From NCBI GenBank assembly GCA_963801185.1, contig CAWDDW010000003.1:1674001-1738000 (forward strand): a DNA stretch of 64,000 bases, given 5' to 3'. Of the stretch, positions 18,176 through 26,941 are shown in pieces. The translations under genes were made by a program, and so were the position numbers. The notes below the pieces were generated by a model, which had not been told where the DNA came from, did not search any database, and worked only from the letters and a program-made list of their open reading frames with translations. Positions within the stretch are counted from its first letter, which is position 1. Each line of letters begins with the position of its first letter. The stretch comes from Palsa-601 sp963801185 (lineage in GTDB: Bacteria; Actinomycetota; Acidimicrobiia; Acidimicrobiales; Bog-793).

Positions 18176-18775
18176 TCACGGCGCTCCCGGCAGTGACTGA
18201 CATGCCTTCTGGGCGGCCTGGAACTGGGGCGAACTGGCGTCCATCGCGCTGATGCGAAAGCCGAAGAAGTGGGGGCTGACCGTAGGGTCCGGGAAGTTCG
18301 GCTCGCCGTGGGCTCGCATACACTGTGAGTACTTCAAGAGCTGGGCGGTCGCCGTGGCGATCTCAGCAGGAGTGGGCGGGCCGCCATTGTTCGGTAGCAA
18401 GTGCTTGCATGCGCTATTGGCCGACTGGTACTGCGGCGAGTTCGTGTCGTACGGAGAACTGGCCATGGTCTCGCCGCGGGCGTTGAGGGTGGGGTCGGGA
18501 AACTTCGACAGCCCGTGTGAGCGCATGCACTCGGTGTAGGACACGTCCTGTTGGTACGCCTGCTGGGGGCTCTCCAGCAGGTCCGACGGAGCTCCCGAAC
18601 CGCCCGCAGCGGTCGTCGTGGTGGTCGAGCCTAGGCTCGCAACGCCTAACGACGGTCCGCTGCCACAGGCTGTGCAGAGTAGGGCGATGCCGACGACGGC
18701 GCCGGCCAGTCCGGCAGCCCGGCAAGATCGCGTTCGTCGCTCCCGATAGCGAGCATCGGGCGTGTCGCCATTCAT
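18176..18775 (-). CDS. lipoprotein with duplicated CMRxHG..FPDP motif
   Basis: This 199-residue protein starts at ATG 18775 with AGAAGGG upstream. A basic N-region and hydrophobic stretch end in LLCTACGSG, a plausible lipobox with Cys as the lipid-bearing residue. After a Thr-rich linker two copies of one motif appear: ECMRSHGLSKFPDP and QCMRAHGEPNFPDP, each followed by a Cys (SACKHLLP and KACQSLPG). The family is common in actinobacteria, often beside ABC exporters of the MacB type. A MacB-type ATPase lies about 2.3 kb away, past the sigma/anti-sigma pair. The role is unknown; the paired Cys and His suggest disulfides or metal binding, which is inference. Confidence 0.7.
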   Translation of the reverse strand: MNGDTPDARYRERRTRSCRAAGLAGAVVGIALLCTACGSGPSLGVASLGSTTTTTAAGGSGAPSDLLESPQQAYQQDVSYTECMRSHGLSKFPDPTLNARGETMASSPYDTNSPQYQSANSACKHLLPNNGGPPTPAEIATATAQLLKYSQCMRAHGEPNFPDPTVSPHFFGFRISAMDASSPQFQAAQKACQSLPGAP

Positions 18776-18847
18776 GTCGTTGCCCTTCTCGATAAGTGGG
18801 TGACGTGGTCCGGGGCCTCTGTGGTCGAGTTGTACATCATGCGTGAT

Positions 18848-18869
18848 AACAGGCGCTTAACAGGCGCTT
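18848..18869. repeat. exact 11-bp tandem repeat in a divergent promoter region
   Basis: AACAGGCGCTT occurs twice head to tail at 18848-18858 and 18859-18869, one helical turn apart. It lies between the divergent lipoprotein gene (start 18775) and the sigma factor gene (start 19041). It could be a binding site for a regulator of either gene. There is no other explanation in the sequence. Confidence 0.35.
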
Positions 18870-19040
18870 CGCCCTCAGGTCGGCAGAGGGACCGAGAAAG
18901 TCGCGAACTGTGGCTCCCGTTGCTGCTACTAACAAGATGTGGCATCTGCATCCGAGAGTCATCCTCTGACAGCTGCGCCAGTCTTAGGCGCATCTGCGCT
19001 TCGTCCTCTGGCAACTCTCCGACGGGTTGAAGAGAGGGAG

Positions 19041-19599
19041 ATGGATCATCCCGAGATGTACGACCGCGAACTCGTGCGCCGGATCGCGTCTCGAAGATCG
19101 CGGGGCGTTAGCGGATCTCTACCGACGTCATGGCCATGTGCTCTTCGGCCAGCTCCTCCTTGTCGTCAGCGATCGAGGGCTGAGCGAGGAGATTCTGCAG
19201 GACACGATGGTCGCAGTCTGGCGAGGCGCACCGACATTCCGCGGCGACTCCAAGGTGCGCTCATGGATGATCTCAATCGCGCGCCGGCAGGCACGCGACC
19301 GCATGCGGCGACACCGAACGGCAGGGGTGGACGACGATGTCCTGTCGGAGCAACCTGACGGGGCACCAGGTCCCGAGCTGCTGGCGCTCGATCGCGCCGA
19401 GATGGCGGCCGTCGCAACCGCCATGACGATGCTCCGTCCGGGGCACCGAGAGGTCCTCGGCCTCGTCTTTGGCGCCGGCCTCACCCTTGCAGAAGTGGCC
19501 GATGTCCTCGAGATCCCAGTAGGGACGGTGAAGAGCCGGCTGAGTGCCGCGCGAACCGCCCTCTCCGAACAGCTGCGTGAGAAAGGATACGACCGATGA
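19041..19599 (+). CDS. ECF-type RNA polymerase sigma factor (frameshift near N-terminus)
   Basis: The rejoined protein has about 185 residues. The natural start seems to be ATG 19041 or 19056 (MDHPEMYDRELVRRIA), next to GAGAGGGAG. One extra base near 19098 moves the frame to LEDRGALADLYRRHG, after which it is clean. Region 2 is LADLYRRHGHVLFG to RSWMISIARRQARD, and region 4 is LRPGHREVLGLVFG with GTVKSRLSAARTAL. A gene finder would be forced to TTG 19027 in the shifted frame. It overlaps the anti-sigma gene by ATGA. Because the partner is intact, I suspect a sequence error. It should direct transcription of its own operon and perhaps the divergent lipoprotein. Confidence 0.8.
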
Positions 19600-20918
19600 A
19601 CGATGAATCACCCCATCTGAGCTTGGCGGATCTGATCCAGGGACCCGACGGCGGCTCCCGAGGCGAGGCTCATTTGGCGGGCTGCCCCAGTTGCCAGGCC
19701 GAGTTCCGGCGGTGGCATCAGATCTCCGAAGCCGTGACTCTCGCAGTGAGGGAATCGGAGCCGTCACCTGGGCTGATCGACGACGTTCTCAACTCGATCG
19801 ATCACCCGTCAGCACGGAAGCACCGCCGGCGCCTCGCGCCTACCCGGCGCGTCCGCGTGGCGTCAGGGGCGGTTGTCGTCGTGGTTGGCCTTGGTGCCTA
19901 CGGATTGACGTTCGCGTTCGGACCTAGCACCGGTGTCACCGGTGTCCCCGGTGCAAACGCAAGCGTTCTCGGACGCAACGTGCCGCTTCCGAACGGGTAC
20001 CGACTCGTCAGGACCTCCGGCTCGTCGTGTGACGTGTGGTCGGTGTCGATCGAGATCCCGGCTCCCGTGGACATGGTCCGCGGGTCGGGGCCGAATTCCA
20101 TGGTGCCGGGGGCGGCAAGCAACAAGACTTCAGCCAAGTCCCAATCTGTGGCCCACGGCATCGGCCAAACTGTGACCCAGGGCATCGGCAGCTTGATCAA
20201 GGGTCCGAGCGACAAGCAAGCCTGCATTCAGTCGTGGAAGAGCGCTCCGTACACGCTGCCGCCGGGAGTCTCACCCACTTCGCCATTCGTCCCTGCCGAT
20301 GACGGCGGCTCGCCCACCACAATCGACGGGTACTACGCCGAGGTCGTGCCGATTCAGGTGCAAGTGGGGAGTGAAAGTTGCGGGAACAGTGTGCCGGACT
20401 GGACACCCGGGCCGAGCGGCGCGTCCGGTGCGAGCGGCGCGTCCGGGCCGAGCGGCACGTCCGGGCCGAGCGGCACGTCCGGCGCGAGCGGTGCGTCAGG
20501 GCCGAGCGGCCCCTCTGGTGCGAGCGGCGCCTCTGGTGCGAGCGGCGCGTCCGGGCCGAGCGGCGCCTCTGGTGCGAGCGAAGGGGTCGTGCAGTGCGCT
20601 CAGAGCTCAGGAACGGTCACGACTCGGGTATCGAGCGGTGCGGGCGTCGCAAGCGGCGCGTCCGGTGCCAGCGGCGCGTCCGGTGCGAGCGGTGCGTCCG
20701 GCGCTAGCGGCGCCTCTGGTGCGAGTGGTGTGTCTGGGCCGAGCGGTGCCTCTGGGCCGAGCCGGGCGGTTGCAGAGGCGGTGCCGGGCACCGTGATCTT
20801 CGTCCGAATCCCCACGAGCGATGGGAAGTATCAGCTCGTGCAGGTCATTGGTTGGTCGATGCCGGCTAGCGAGCTCATCCATCTCACGACCGAGGCGCTG
20901 GCTCCTAAGTCGAGCTGA
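19596..20918 (+). CDS. anti-sigma factor with collagen-like extracytoplasmic repeats
   Basis: This 440-residue protein begins with a short cytosolic zinc-binding anti-sigma motif (HLAGCPSCQAEFRRW). A single membrane segment follows at about residues 88-106 (GAVVVVVGLGAYGL), then a large outer part. The outer part holds two blocks of Gly-x-Ser triplets, the first of 19 triplets (GAS, GPS, GTS) and the second of about 12, separated by VVQCAQSSGTV. It ends with a beta-like domain (VIFVRIPTSDGKY). Its start overlaps the sigma stop, so the two form a sigma/anti-sigma pair. An anti-sigma factor with a collagen-like stalk is unusual; by inference it could sense stretch, binding or proteolysis outside the cell. 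Confidence 0.75.
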   Translation: MNDESPHLSLADLIQGPDGGSRGEAHLAGCPSCQAEFRRWHQISEAVTLAVRESEPSPGLIDDVLNSIDHPSARKHRRRLAPTRRVRVASGAVVVVVGLGAYGLTFAFGPSTGVTGVPGANASVLGRNVPLPNGYRLVRTSGSSCDVWSVSIEIPAPVDMVRGSGPNSMVPGAASNKTSAKSQSVAHGIGQTVTQGIGSLIKGPSDKQACIQSWKSAPYTLPPGVSPTSPFVPADDGGSPTTIDGYYAEVVPIQVQVGSESCGNSVPDWTPGPSGASGASGASGPSGTSGPSGTSGASGASGPSGPSGASGASGASGASGPSGASGASEGVVQCAQSSGTVTTRVSSGAGVASGASGASGASGASGASGASGASGASGVSGPSGASGPSRAVAEAVPGTVIFVRIPTSDGKYQLVQVIGWSMPASELIHLTTEALAPKSS

Positions 20919-21053
20919 ATCCATCTCCTCCGTCGGCGGTCGCCGTAGATCGCAGGGCAGAGGCGCCGCGACGTCGTCTTGGTGCCTCCTGCCGCCAGAA
21001 CTACCTCAGCAGCTAGGTGTGCACGAGGTGAGTAACGACGACGGGAAGACGGC

Positions 21054-21788
21054 ATGAACGACGGCCGCGACAAACCGCCCGTATCGCCGCCACCCGTAGA
21101 TGCACTGATACGGATGAGCCATGTGACCAAGCGGTATGACGAGGATGGCCATCCCGCCGTGGACGAGGTCAGCCTGGAGGTCGCCCCTGGCGAGGCCGTG
21201 GCGGTGATGGGCCCGTCGGGAAGTGGGAAGTCGACTCTGCTCAACCTCATCGCCGGCCTGGACCAGCCGACGGGTGGGACCGTCACCGTGGCCGGGGAGC
21301 GGGTCGACGCCCTCAGCGAGACCGGGAAGGCGCGCTTCCGGAGACGCCAGATCGGGATGATCTTTCAGTTCTTCAACTTGCTCGACGACCTGCCCGTTAC
21401 CGACAACGTGCTACTGCCTGCCCAGCTGGCTGGGACTCCGAGGTCGAAGGCCCGGGCCAGAGCCGCGGAGCTGCTGGAGGCGTTGCGGATCGGGCAGCAC
21501 AAGGATTCCTATCTCGCTCGGCTGTCAGGTGGGGAACGGCAGCGCGTCGCGATCGCTCGGGCTCTGGTGAACCGGCCAGCGCTGTTGTTGGCCGACGAGC
21601 CGACTGGAGCTGTAGACACCGCCACCGGTCAGGACATCGGCGAGCTGCTGCTCGATCTCAACCGGTCCGGCCAGACACTGGTGCTGGTCACGCATAGCTC
21701 GGATCTCGCGGCACGCTACGCCGGACGTGTGATCCAGCTCGTCGATGGCCGGATCACGAGTGACGCTGCGGCAGGGGCTCTGGCATGA
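21054..21788 (+). CDS. MacB/LolD-type ABC transporter ATP-binding protein
   Basis: An ATP-binding subunit of 244 residues. It has Walker A GPSGSGKSTLL, the Q-loop region GMIFQFFNLLDDL, signature LSGGERQR, Walker B LLLADEPTGAVD and H-loop VTHSSD. The sequence is typical of ATPases that power FtsX-type permeases moving lipoproteins, peptides or drugs from the membrane outward. Its stop overlaps the start of the permease gene at 21785, but that permease is only a remnant, so the ATPase has no visible partner here. The start is ATG 21054; a weak GACGGGA-type site precedes it. Confidence 0.9.
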   Translation: MNDGRDKPPVSPPPVDALIRMSHVTKRYDEDGHPAVDEVSLEVAPGEAVAVMGPSGSGKSTLLNLIAGLDQPTGGTVTVAGERVDALSETGKARFRRRQIGMIFQFFNLLDDLPVTDNVLLPAQLAGTPRSKARARAAELLEALRIGQHKDSYLARLSGGERQRVAIARALVNRPALLLADEPTGAVDTATGQDIGELLLDLNRSGQTLVLVTHSSDLAARYAGRVIQLVDGRITSDAAAGALA

Positions 21789-22198
21789 GCGTCTGGCCGG
21801 TGATCAAGGCCGCTTCCGGGGGCCTGCTTCGCCGGCGCGTGCAGACCTTGGATCTCCGTGCTGATGGTGACGAGAGAGCGGGTGCACGACCTCGGGGTGT
21901 TCAAGGCGGTCGGAATGACGCCGCGGCAAACGATCGTCATGGTCGTGTGCTGGGTCGTCGGCCCCGCCCTGGCGGCCGCTGTCATCGCTGTGCCCGTCGC
22001 CGCGCTCACTCGGTCACGATGCATGCCATTGGATCGGTGGAAGGCACCGGGATGCCCCTCACCCTCGTGAACGTGTGCAGCTTCGGACAGCTCTCGATGC
22101 TAGCGCTGTCCGGGTTCGTGATTGCGTGCCTCGGCGCATTGCTGCCGGCGAGCTGGGCGGCGGGATCGCGGACCGTCACGGCCCTGCGCGCGGAGTAG
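21785..22198 (+). pseudogene. FtsX/MacB-type permease, large internal deletion
   Basis: The normal start MSVWPVIKAASGGLLRRRVQT is present, overlapping the ATPase stop. At about 21850 the sequence jumps, out of frame, straight to the C-terminal permease region: VTRERVHDLGVFKAVG, MTPRQTIVMVVCW. A second shift near 22015 returns to the first frame (LSMLALSGFVIACLG, then TVTALRAE and stop). Full-length permeases of this kind have several hundred residues between these parts; here there are none. This is a real deletion, not a read error, and the transporter cannot work from this locus. Confidence 0.85.
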
Positions 22199-22302
22199 CG
22201 GATCCGGTGACGGTAGCGCTCGTGCCCTCGAGACCTCTGCGACGGACGGCCGGGCGGGCTCTCGGGCGCGGGTAGCGCGCTTCGACGCCGTGAAGCCACC
22301 GC

Positions 22303-24060
22303 CTATGCCTTCGTCGTGAACCGAAGCGCAGTGGGTGCGTGAGATGGAACGGCGGGTCGGCGAGGGGGCACAGATCTGATCCTTCGATACGGTTCGCCGA
22401 GCGGCGGGCGAAGATCCTCCTCGCCCTTGTTCGGCCACATCGCCATAGCGCGTTCGGCCTGGGCCGTGATCGTGAGCGCCGGGTTGACGCCGAGGTTGGC
22501 CGAGACCGCTGAACCGTCGACAACGTGGAGGCCGGCATGACCGTACATGCGGTGGTAGGGGTCAATGACGGCAGTCTCGGGCGAGTCGCCGATCGGGCAG
22601 CCTCCGAGGAGATGGGCGGTCATCGGGATGTCGAGGATCTCGCCGACGCTGCTGTAAGGCTTGCCGCCGATGCTCTTGGCGAGGCGGCGTATGGCCTCAT
22701 TGGCGACCGGGATCCACGTCGGGTTGGGCACGCCATGACCCTGCTGTGAGGTGAGCTTGATCCGTCCCGACCAAGTTCGCCTCGCGGAGACCGTGATTGA
22801 ATTGTCCTTGCTCTGCATGACCAACCCGATCACGGTGCGGCGCGACCAGCTACCGAGCCCGGCGTACACAGAGACGACCTGACCCGGGTGGCGCGCCACC
22901 TGGCCGATCCAGCGCAGCCACCGCGGCACGCTTCCTCCGCCGTCGGTCATCACGGTGCTCAGCAGAGCCATCGACTGCGCGCCCTTCCCGTAGCGAACGG
23001 GCTCGATGTGGGTCTCGTCGTCGGGGTGAATCGACGACGTGATCGCGACTCCCTTCGTGAAGTCGTAACGCTCGCGGTGCCGGATCGTTCCCGACGCTGC
23101 GCACAGCGCCTCGGAGTTGGTGCGTGTGAGGACGCCGAGGCGGTCGGAGATCCTCGGCAGCGTGCCGTCCGCCTTCATCTGATGCAGCAACAGTTGGGTG
23201 CCGTAAGTGCCGGCGGCGAAGATCACGTGCTCCGCTCTGAACGTCCTCCCCGCCGGACGGCTCCACCAGGCTCCGGTGCGCTCTGTATCGATCGCGTAGC
23301 CGCCGTGTCGGAGCGACCGCACACGCACCACCGTCGTCTCGGGATGCACGATCGCCCCGGCCATCTCGGCGAGGTAGAGGTAGTTCTTCGGCAGGGAGTT
23401 CTTGGCGTTGTGCCGGCAACCGGTCATGCACTCGCCGACCTCCGTGCACCCGGCCCGCCGCGGCCCGATGCCGCCGAAGTAAGGGTCGTCGACCTCGACT
23501 CCCGGCTCCATGCGACCCTCGCGGCCGAAGAACACACCCACCCTCGACATGGCGAACGTGTCGCCCACGTCCATCTCGTCGGCCACCTTCTTCAGCGCCT
23601 CGTCGGCCGGGGTCATCGTCGGGTTGGTCACAACCCCGAGCATCCTCTCTGCTTGGTCGTAGAAGGGAGCGAGCTCCTCGCACCAGTCGGTGATGTGCGC
23701 CCATTGGCGGTCGTTGTAGAAGGCCGTCGATTTCGGCCGATAGAGCGTGTTGGCGTAGACGAGAGAGCCTCCCCCGACACCCGCACCGGCCAGGACCACG
23801 ACGTCTTTCAGCAGGTGGATGCGCTGGATACCAATACAGCCCAGCTTCGGCGCCCAGAGGAAGTTCCGCACGTCGGCGGAGCTCTTAGGGAAGTCCGAGT
23901 CAGCGAAACGGCGGCCGGCCTCGAGCACGCCGACCCGGTAGCCCTTCTCGGTGAGTCGCAGAGCGGCGACCGCTCCACCGAAACCCGATCCGATCACGAT
24001 GACGTCGTAGTCGCCGAGGCTCCCGTCCCGACCATTGCCGGCGCCAGCGACAGCAGGCAT
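22303..24060 (-). CDS. GMC-family FAD oxidoreductase, cholesterol-oxidase-like
   Basis: This 585-residue flavoenzyme has the FAD-binding motif VIVIGSGFGGAVAALRL at residues 20-36. It also has GVGGGSLVYANTLY, a Cys cluster CTEVGECMTGC near residue 210, and a C-terminal GMC signature (HLLGGCPIGD, VVDGSAVSANLGVNPALTI). This layout is that of mycobacterial ChoD-like proteins, which oxidise sterols or other alcohols; the true substrate is not shown by sequence. It lies ten bases after the aldehyde dehydrogenase gene in a four-gene minus-strand operon. An alcohol oxidase next to an aldehyde dehydrogenase suggests sequential oxidation of one compound, which is inference. Confidence 0.85.
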   Translation of the reverse strand: MPAVAGAGNGRDGSLGDYDVIVIGSGFGGAVAALRLTEKGYRVGVLEAGRRFADSDFPKSSADVRNFLWAPKLGCIGIQRIHLLKDVVVLAGAGVGGGSLVYANTLYRPKSTAFYNDRQWAHITDWCEELAPFYDQAERMLGVVTNPTMTPADEALKKVADEMDVGDTFAMSRVGVFFGREGRMEPGVEVDDPYFGGIGPRRAGCTEVGECMTGCRHNAKNSLPKNYLYLAEMAGAIVHPETTVVRVRSLRHGGYAIDTERTGAWWSRPAGRTFRAEHVIFAAGTYGTQLLLHQMKADGTLPRISDRLGVLTRTNSEALCAASGTIRHRERYDFTKGVAITSSIHPDDETHIEPVRYGKGAQSMALLSTVMTDGGGSVPRWLRWIGQVARHPGQVVSVYAGLGSWSRRTVIGLVMQSKDNSITVSARRTWSGRIKLTSQQGHGVPNPTWIPVANEAIRRLAKSIGGKPYSSVGEILDIPMTAHLLGGCPIGDSPETAVIDPYHRMYGHAGLHVVDGSAVSANLGVNPALTITAQAERAMAMWPNKGEEDLRPPLGEPYRRIRSVPPRRPAVPSHAPTALRFTTKA

Positions 24061-24070
24061 GGGGCGGCCT

Positions 24071-25672
24071 CTAAGTCCGGCCGGGCAGGCGCTGCAAGAT
24101 ACGCATCACGGCAGTCATGGTCCTCGCGTACGCGGTCGGCGAGATGTGGCTCGGCCGAGCGATTGGAACGATGTGCTGGATCGACACGGTCTGCACGTTG
24201 GTGTACTTGAGGATCCCGTGCTCGCCATGCCTGCTCCCCACACCGGAGTCCTTCCAGCCGCCCATGGGCGCATCGACCGATCCCCAGCTCGCCGCATAAG
24301 CCTCGTTGACGTTGACGCTTCCAGCCTGCAGCTGGCTGGCGATGTGGCGGCCCTTGGCCGTGTCGCGGGTCCAGACCGAGAAATTCAGCCCGTAGTTGCT
24401 GTCGTTGGCCCGCACGATCGCTTCGTCCGGCCCGTTCACCCGGTAAAGGGAGATCACCGGCCCGAAGGTCTCCTCTGAGTAAAGGGTCATGTCCGGCGAG
24501 CTGTCCGTGAGGACCGTGGGCTCGAAGAAGTAGGGACCTATATCCGGTCGCGCCCTGCCGCCTGCCAGCAGGGTTGCCCCCTTGTCGACGGCGTCGTTCA
24601 CATGCCGGACGACTGTGTGAAGCTGCGTGGCCGACGTCAGCGAGCCGACGTCCGGCTTGTAATCGAGAGAGTGCCCCAGCCGAAGCGATCTGGTGGCCTC
24701 GACGAACCGTGGAACGAACTCGTCCCACACCTGGGTGTCGACATACATCCTCTCCATCGAGATGCACAGCTGACCCGTGTTCGAGAATGCGGCACGCACG
24801 GCCCCCGGTACGGCTCTGCCGAGATCAGCGTCGGCAAGTATGAGGATCGCGTTCTTGCCGCCGAGCTCCATCGAGTAGTCGACGAGCCTCTCGGCCGCTT
24901 GGGTGGCCACGCCGCAGCCGACTCGCGTGCTCCCGGTGAACATCACGAAGTCGCTCTGCTCGATGAGGGACGTCCCGAGGTCTGCTCCCGGTCCGGTGAC
25001 GACCTGCAGCACGCCAGGGGGCAGTCCGGCCTCTTCGAGGAGCTCCGCTGCCCAGAGCGCCGAGTACGGCGTCTGTTTGTCCGGCTTCGCGAGGACGGCA
25101 TTACCCGCGACGAGTGCGGGGAGAGCGTCGGTGATGCCGAGCGTCAGGGGGTAGTTCCAGGGCGATATGACGCCGACCAGGCCCTTCGGGTGATGGTACT
25201 CCCAGGTCCGTGTGAGAGCGGGGAAGGCACCCGCGCGACGGTGCGGCCGCAGGTATCCCGGGGCGGTGCGTGCGTAGTACCGGCTCACCTGCGCGACATC
25301 GATGACCTCCTCGAAGGCGTGGCATCGTGCCTTGCCGTTCTCGAGCTGGATCAGGTCGAGCACCTCGTCCTGCCTGTCGAGCACGAGCTCGGCAAAGCGG
25401 AGCAACACCTTGGCTCGCTCCGTGGCGGCCACTTGCTGCCAGTCGCCTTGTGCCTTGCGTGCACCCTCGGCCGCCGTCGCGACGTCCTCCGTCGTGCACC
25501 GGGGGACGTGGCCGAGCACGTCGCCCGTTGCCGGCATCTCGATCGATAGCGGCTCGGTACGGCCTGTGGTGAGGACACGGGCCGCCAACCGGTCCAGTAG
25601 ATCACGAGTTATCCGCGGACCGAGAAGTCGCGGGTCGGCCATCCCTGAGCTGCTTTCCATCGACGTCGTCAT
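24071..25672 (-). CDS. gabD2: NAD(P)-dependent aldehyde dehydrogenase, succinate-semialdehyde type (GabD2-like)
   Basis: The 533-residue protein has the full ALDH fold: substrate and cofactor loop VISPWNYPLTLGI, FTGSTRVG, catalytic Glu in MELGGKNA and catalytic Cys in SNTGQLCISMERM. The C-terminus has SEETFGPVISLY and APMGGWKDSGVG. It resembles actinobacterial GabD2, which converts succinate semialdehyde to succinate, but ALDH substrates are hard to assign and other semialdehydes are possible. The start, ATG 25672, overlaps the MFS stop (ATGA). The four-gene order PorA-like / MFS / ALDH / GMC suggests uptake and oxidation of one substrate. Confidence 0.85.
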   Translation of the reverse strand: MTTSMESSSGMADPRLLGPRITRDLLDRLAARVLTTGRTEPLSIEMPATGDVLGHVPRCTTEDVATAAEGARKAQGDWQQVAATERAKVLLRFAELVLDRQDEVLDLIQLENGKARCHAFEEVIDVAQVSRYYARTAPGYLRPHRRAGAFPALTRTWEYHHPKGLVGVISPWNYPLTLGITDALPALVAGNAVLAKPDKQTPYSALWAAELLEEAGLPPGVLQVVTGPGADLGTSLIEQSDFVMFTGSTRVGCGVATQAAERLVDYSMELGGKNAILILADADLGRAVPGAVRAAFSNTGQLCISMERMYVDTQVWDEFVPRFVEATRSLRLGHSLDYKPDVGSLTSATQLHTVVRHVNDAVDKGATLLAGGRARPDIGPYFFEPTVLTDSSPDMTLYSEETFGPVISLYRVNGPDEAIVRANDSNYGLNFSVWTRDTAKGRHIASQLQAGSVNVNEAYAASWGSVDAPMGGWKDSGVGSRHGEHGILKYTNVQTVSIQHIVPIARPSHISPTAYARTMTAVMRILQRLPGRT

Positions 25673-26925
25673 AACAGGACTTCCCGCTCGGGCTTGGTTC
25701 CGGACGGGTCGGGGGCATCGGCTACTCGCGCCGGCAGCCGCGTAGTCAACAAGAGCCCGACGAACCCGGCGATCGCGAGGGCGACCAACGCGAAGTCCGG
25801 CCTGCTCATGAGCGCCTGCGTTGTCAGCGCCAGGACGACCCCGCCTAGGTTCCCGGCGAGCATGAGGAACCCGACCGCGCCTCCTTGGCGTTCAGGTCCG
25901 GCGTGTAGCTCCGACCAGTCCAGCGTCACCGGGAGGCTGGTCATCAGCACGAAACCCTCGATGAACAAGACAACCGCGATCCAGGCGACCCCATGACGGG
26001 CGGCGATCGCCAGGAAGCACAACCCCGTCAAGCCAGTCGCTACCGACAGCATGGCGCGCCGGCGGTTCTTCGAGGCGATGATCGGAGGCAGCATTGCAGC
26101 TCCGAGGATGCCTGCGAACGTCATGAGCGCGACGAGGTTGCCTGCCGAGGAACCCTCGTGGAAGTGGTCGAGGATCGTCTCGAGCCAAGTGGCGACCGCG
26201 TTGTAGATACCCATCCCGACAAAGAGCAGACCGGCAAGCACCCACATGAAGCGATCGCGCCTCAGCCACCCGAGAGCTACGGAGGTCGAGGGGTTGTCCG
26301 GGTAGGTAGCCGGCGTGCGGAACGCCACCAGCATCCACGCGACGGCGATGACCGCGGGGACGGCCTGCACGGTGAGGAGCAATCGCATACCTCCTGCGTC
26401 GAACAGCGGACCACCGGTGAGCATGGCGGCGAGGATGCCGAGGAAGAGCGACACACTGCCTATCGAGATCGCCGTGGCCCTTTCACCCTTGGGGAAGTGT
26501 TGGGCAGCGATCTTCGTGATCGCGTTCAGCACCAGGGGCTGGCCGGCGGCGATCACAATCTGCCCGGCCAGCTGCACGGTGAAGGAGTCCGGCACCGCCA
26601 ACCGGATGAGTGCGCCCGCTGCGGTGAGCGCGGCACCGGTCGTCAGCGCCCGCCTGAAGCTTCCGTCCAGCCAGCGGCCGGTCGGTAGGCCGAGCACGAT
26701 GTACACGAACGGGAAGATGATGGCCAGGTCCCCCGTGGCGCCACTCGAGACGTGCATCACTCGAGCCGTCTGGGTTGTGATTGGGGCGAACGTCAGCCAG
26801 AGCAGTTGGGTGCTGGCAGCCAGCAGGCCATAACCGGCCAGGATCATCCACCGGTTCATGCCATGGCGCGGTAGCTCGGCGGAGCCGACCGGGGATCGGT
26901 CGAGGGACGACGGTGCGTGGCTCAT
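25669..26925 (-). CDS. MFS transporter
   Basis: A 418-residue major facilitator with about twelve hydrophobic segments, beginning MNRWMILAGYGLLAAS and including the conserved loop GRWLDGSFRRALTTG between the second and third segments. A strong AAAGGAGGGG precedes ATG 26925. There is no ligand-specific motif that I can name. It overlaps the aldehyde dehydrogenase gene by ATGA and follows the PorA-like gene by 16 bases, so it belongs to the same operon and probably imports the substrate of the two oxidoreductases or exports their product. Confidence 0.85.
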   Translation of the reverse strand: MSHAPSSLDRSPVGSAELPRHGMNRWMILAGYGLLAASTQLLWLTFAPITTQTARVMHVSSGATGDLAIIFPFVYIVLGLPTGRWLDGSFRRALTTGAALTAAGALIRLAVPDSFTVQLAGQIVIAAGQPLVLNAITKIAAQHFPKGERATAISIGSVSLFLGILAAMLTGGPLFDAGGMRLLLTVQAVPAVIAVAWMLVAFRTPATYPDNPSTSVALGWLRRDRFMWVLAGLLFVGMGIYNAVATWLETILDHFHEGSSAGNLVALMTFAGILGAAMLPPIIASKNRRRAMLSVATGLTGLCFLAIAARHGVAWIAVVLFIEGFVLMTSLPVTLDWSELHAGPERQGGAVGFLMLAGNLGGVVLALTTQALMSRPDFALVALAIAGFVGLLLTTRLPARVADAPDPSGTKPEREVLL

Positions 26926-26941
26926 GATCTGGACCCCTCCT

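Noticed and set aside
20299..20796. Arg/Ala/Pro-rich plus-strand ORF within the anti-sigma gene
   Set aside because: It is the other reading of the GGC/GCG-rich Gly-Ser triplets. The anti-sigma frame has the family motifs and the overlap with the sigma gene.
22888..24210. Plus-strand 440-codon ORF opposite the GMC oxidase
   Set aside because: Shadow frame; the minus strand has FAD-binding and GMC signatures and operon overlaps.
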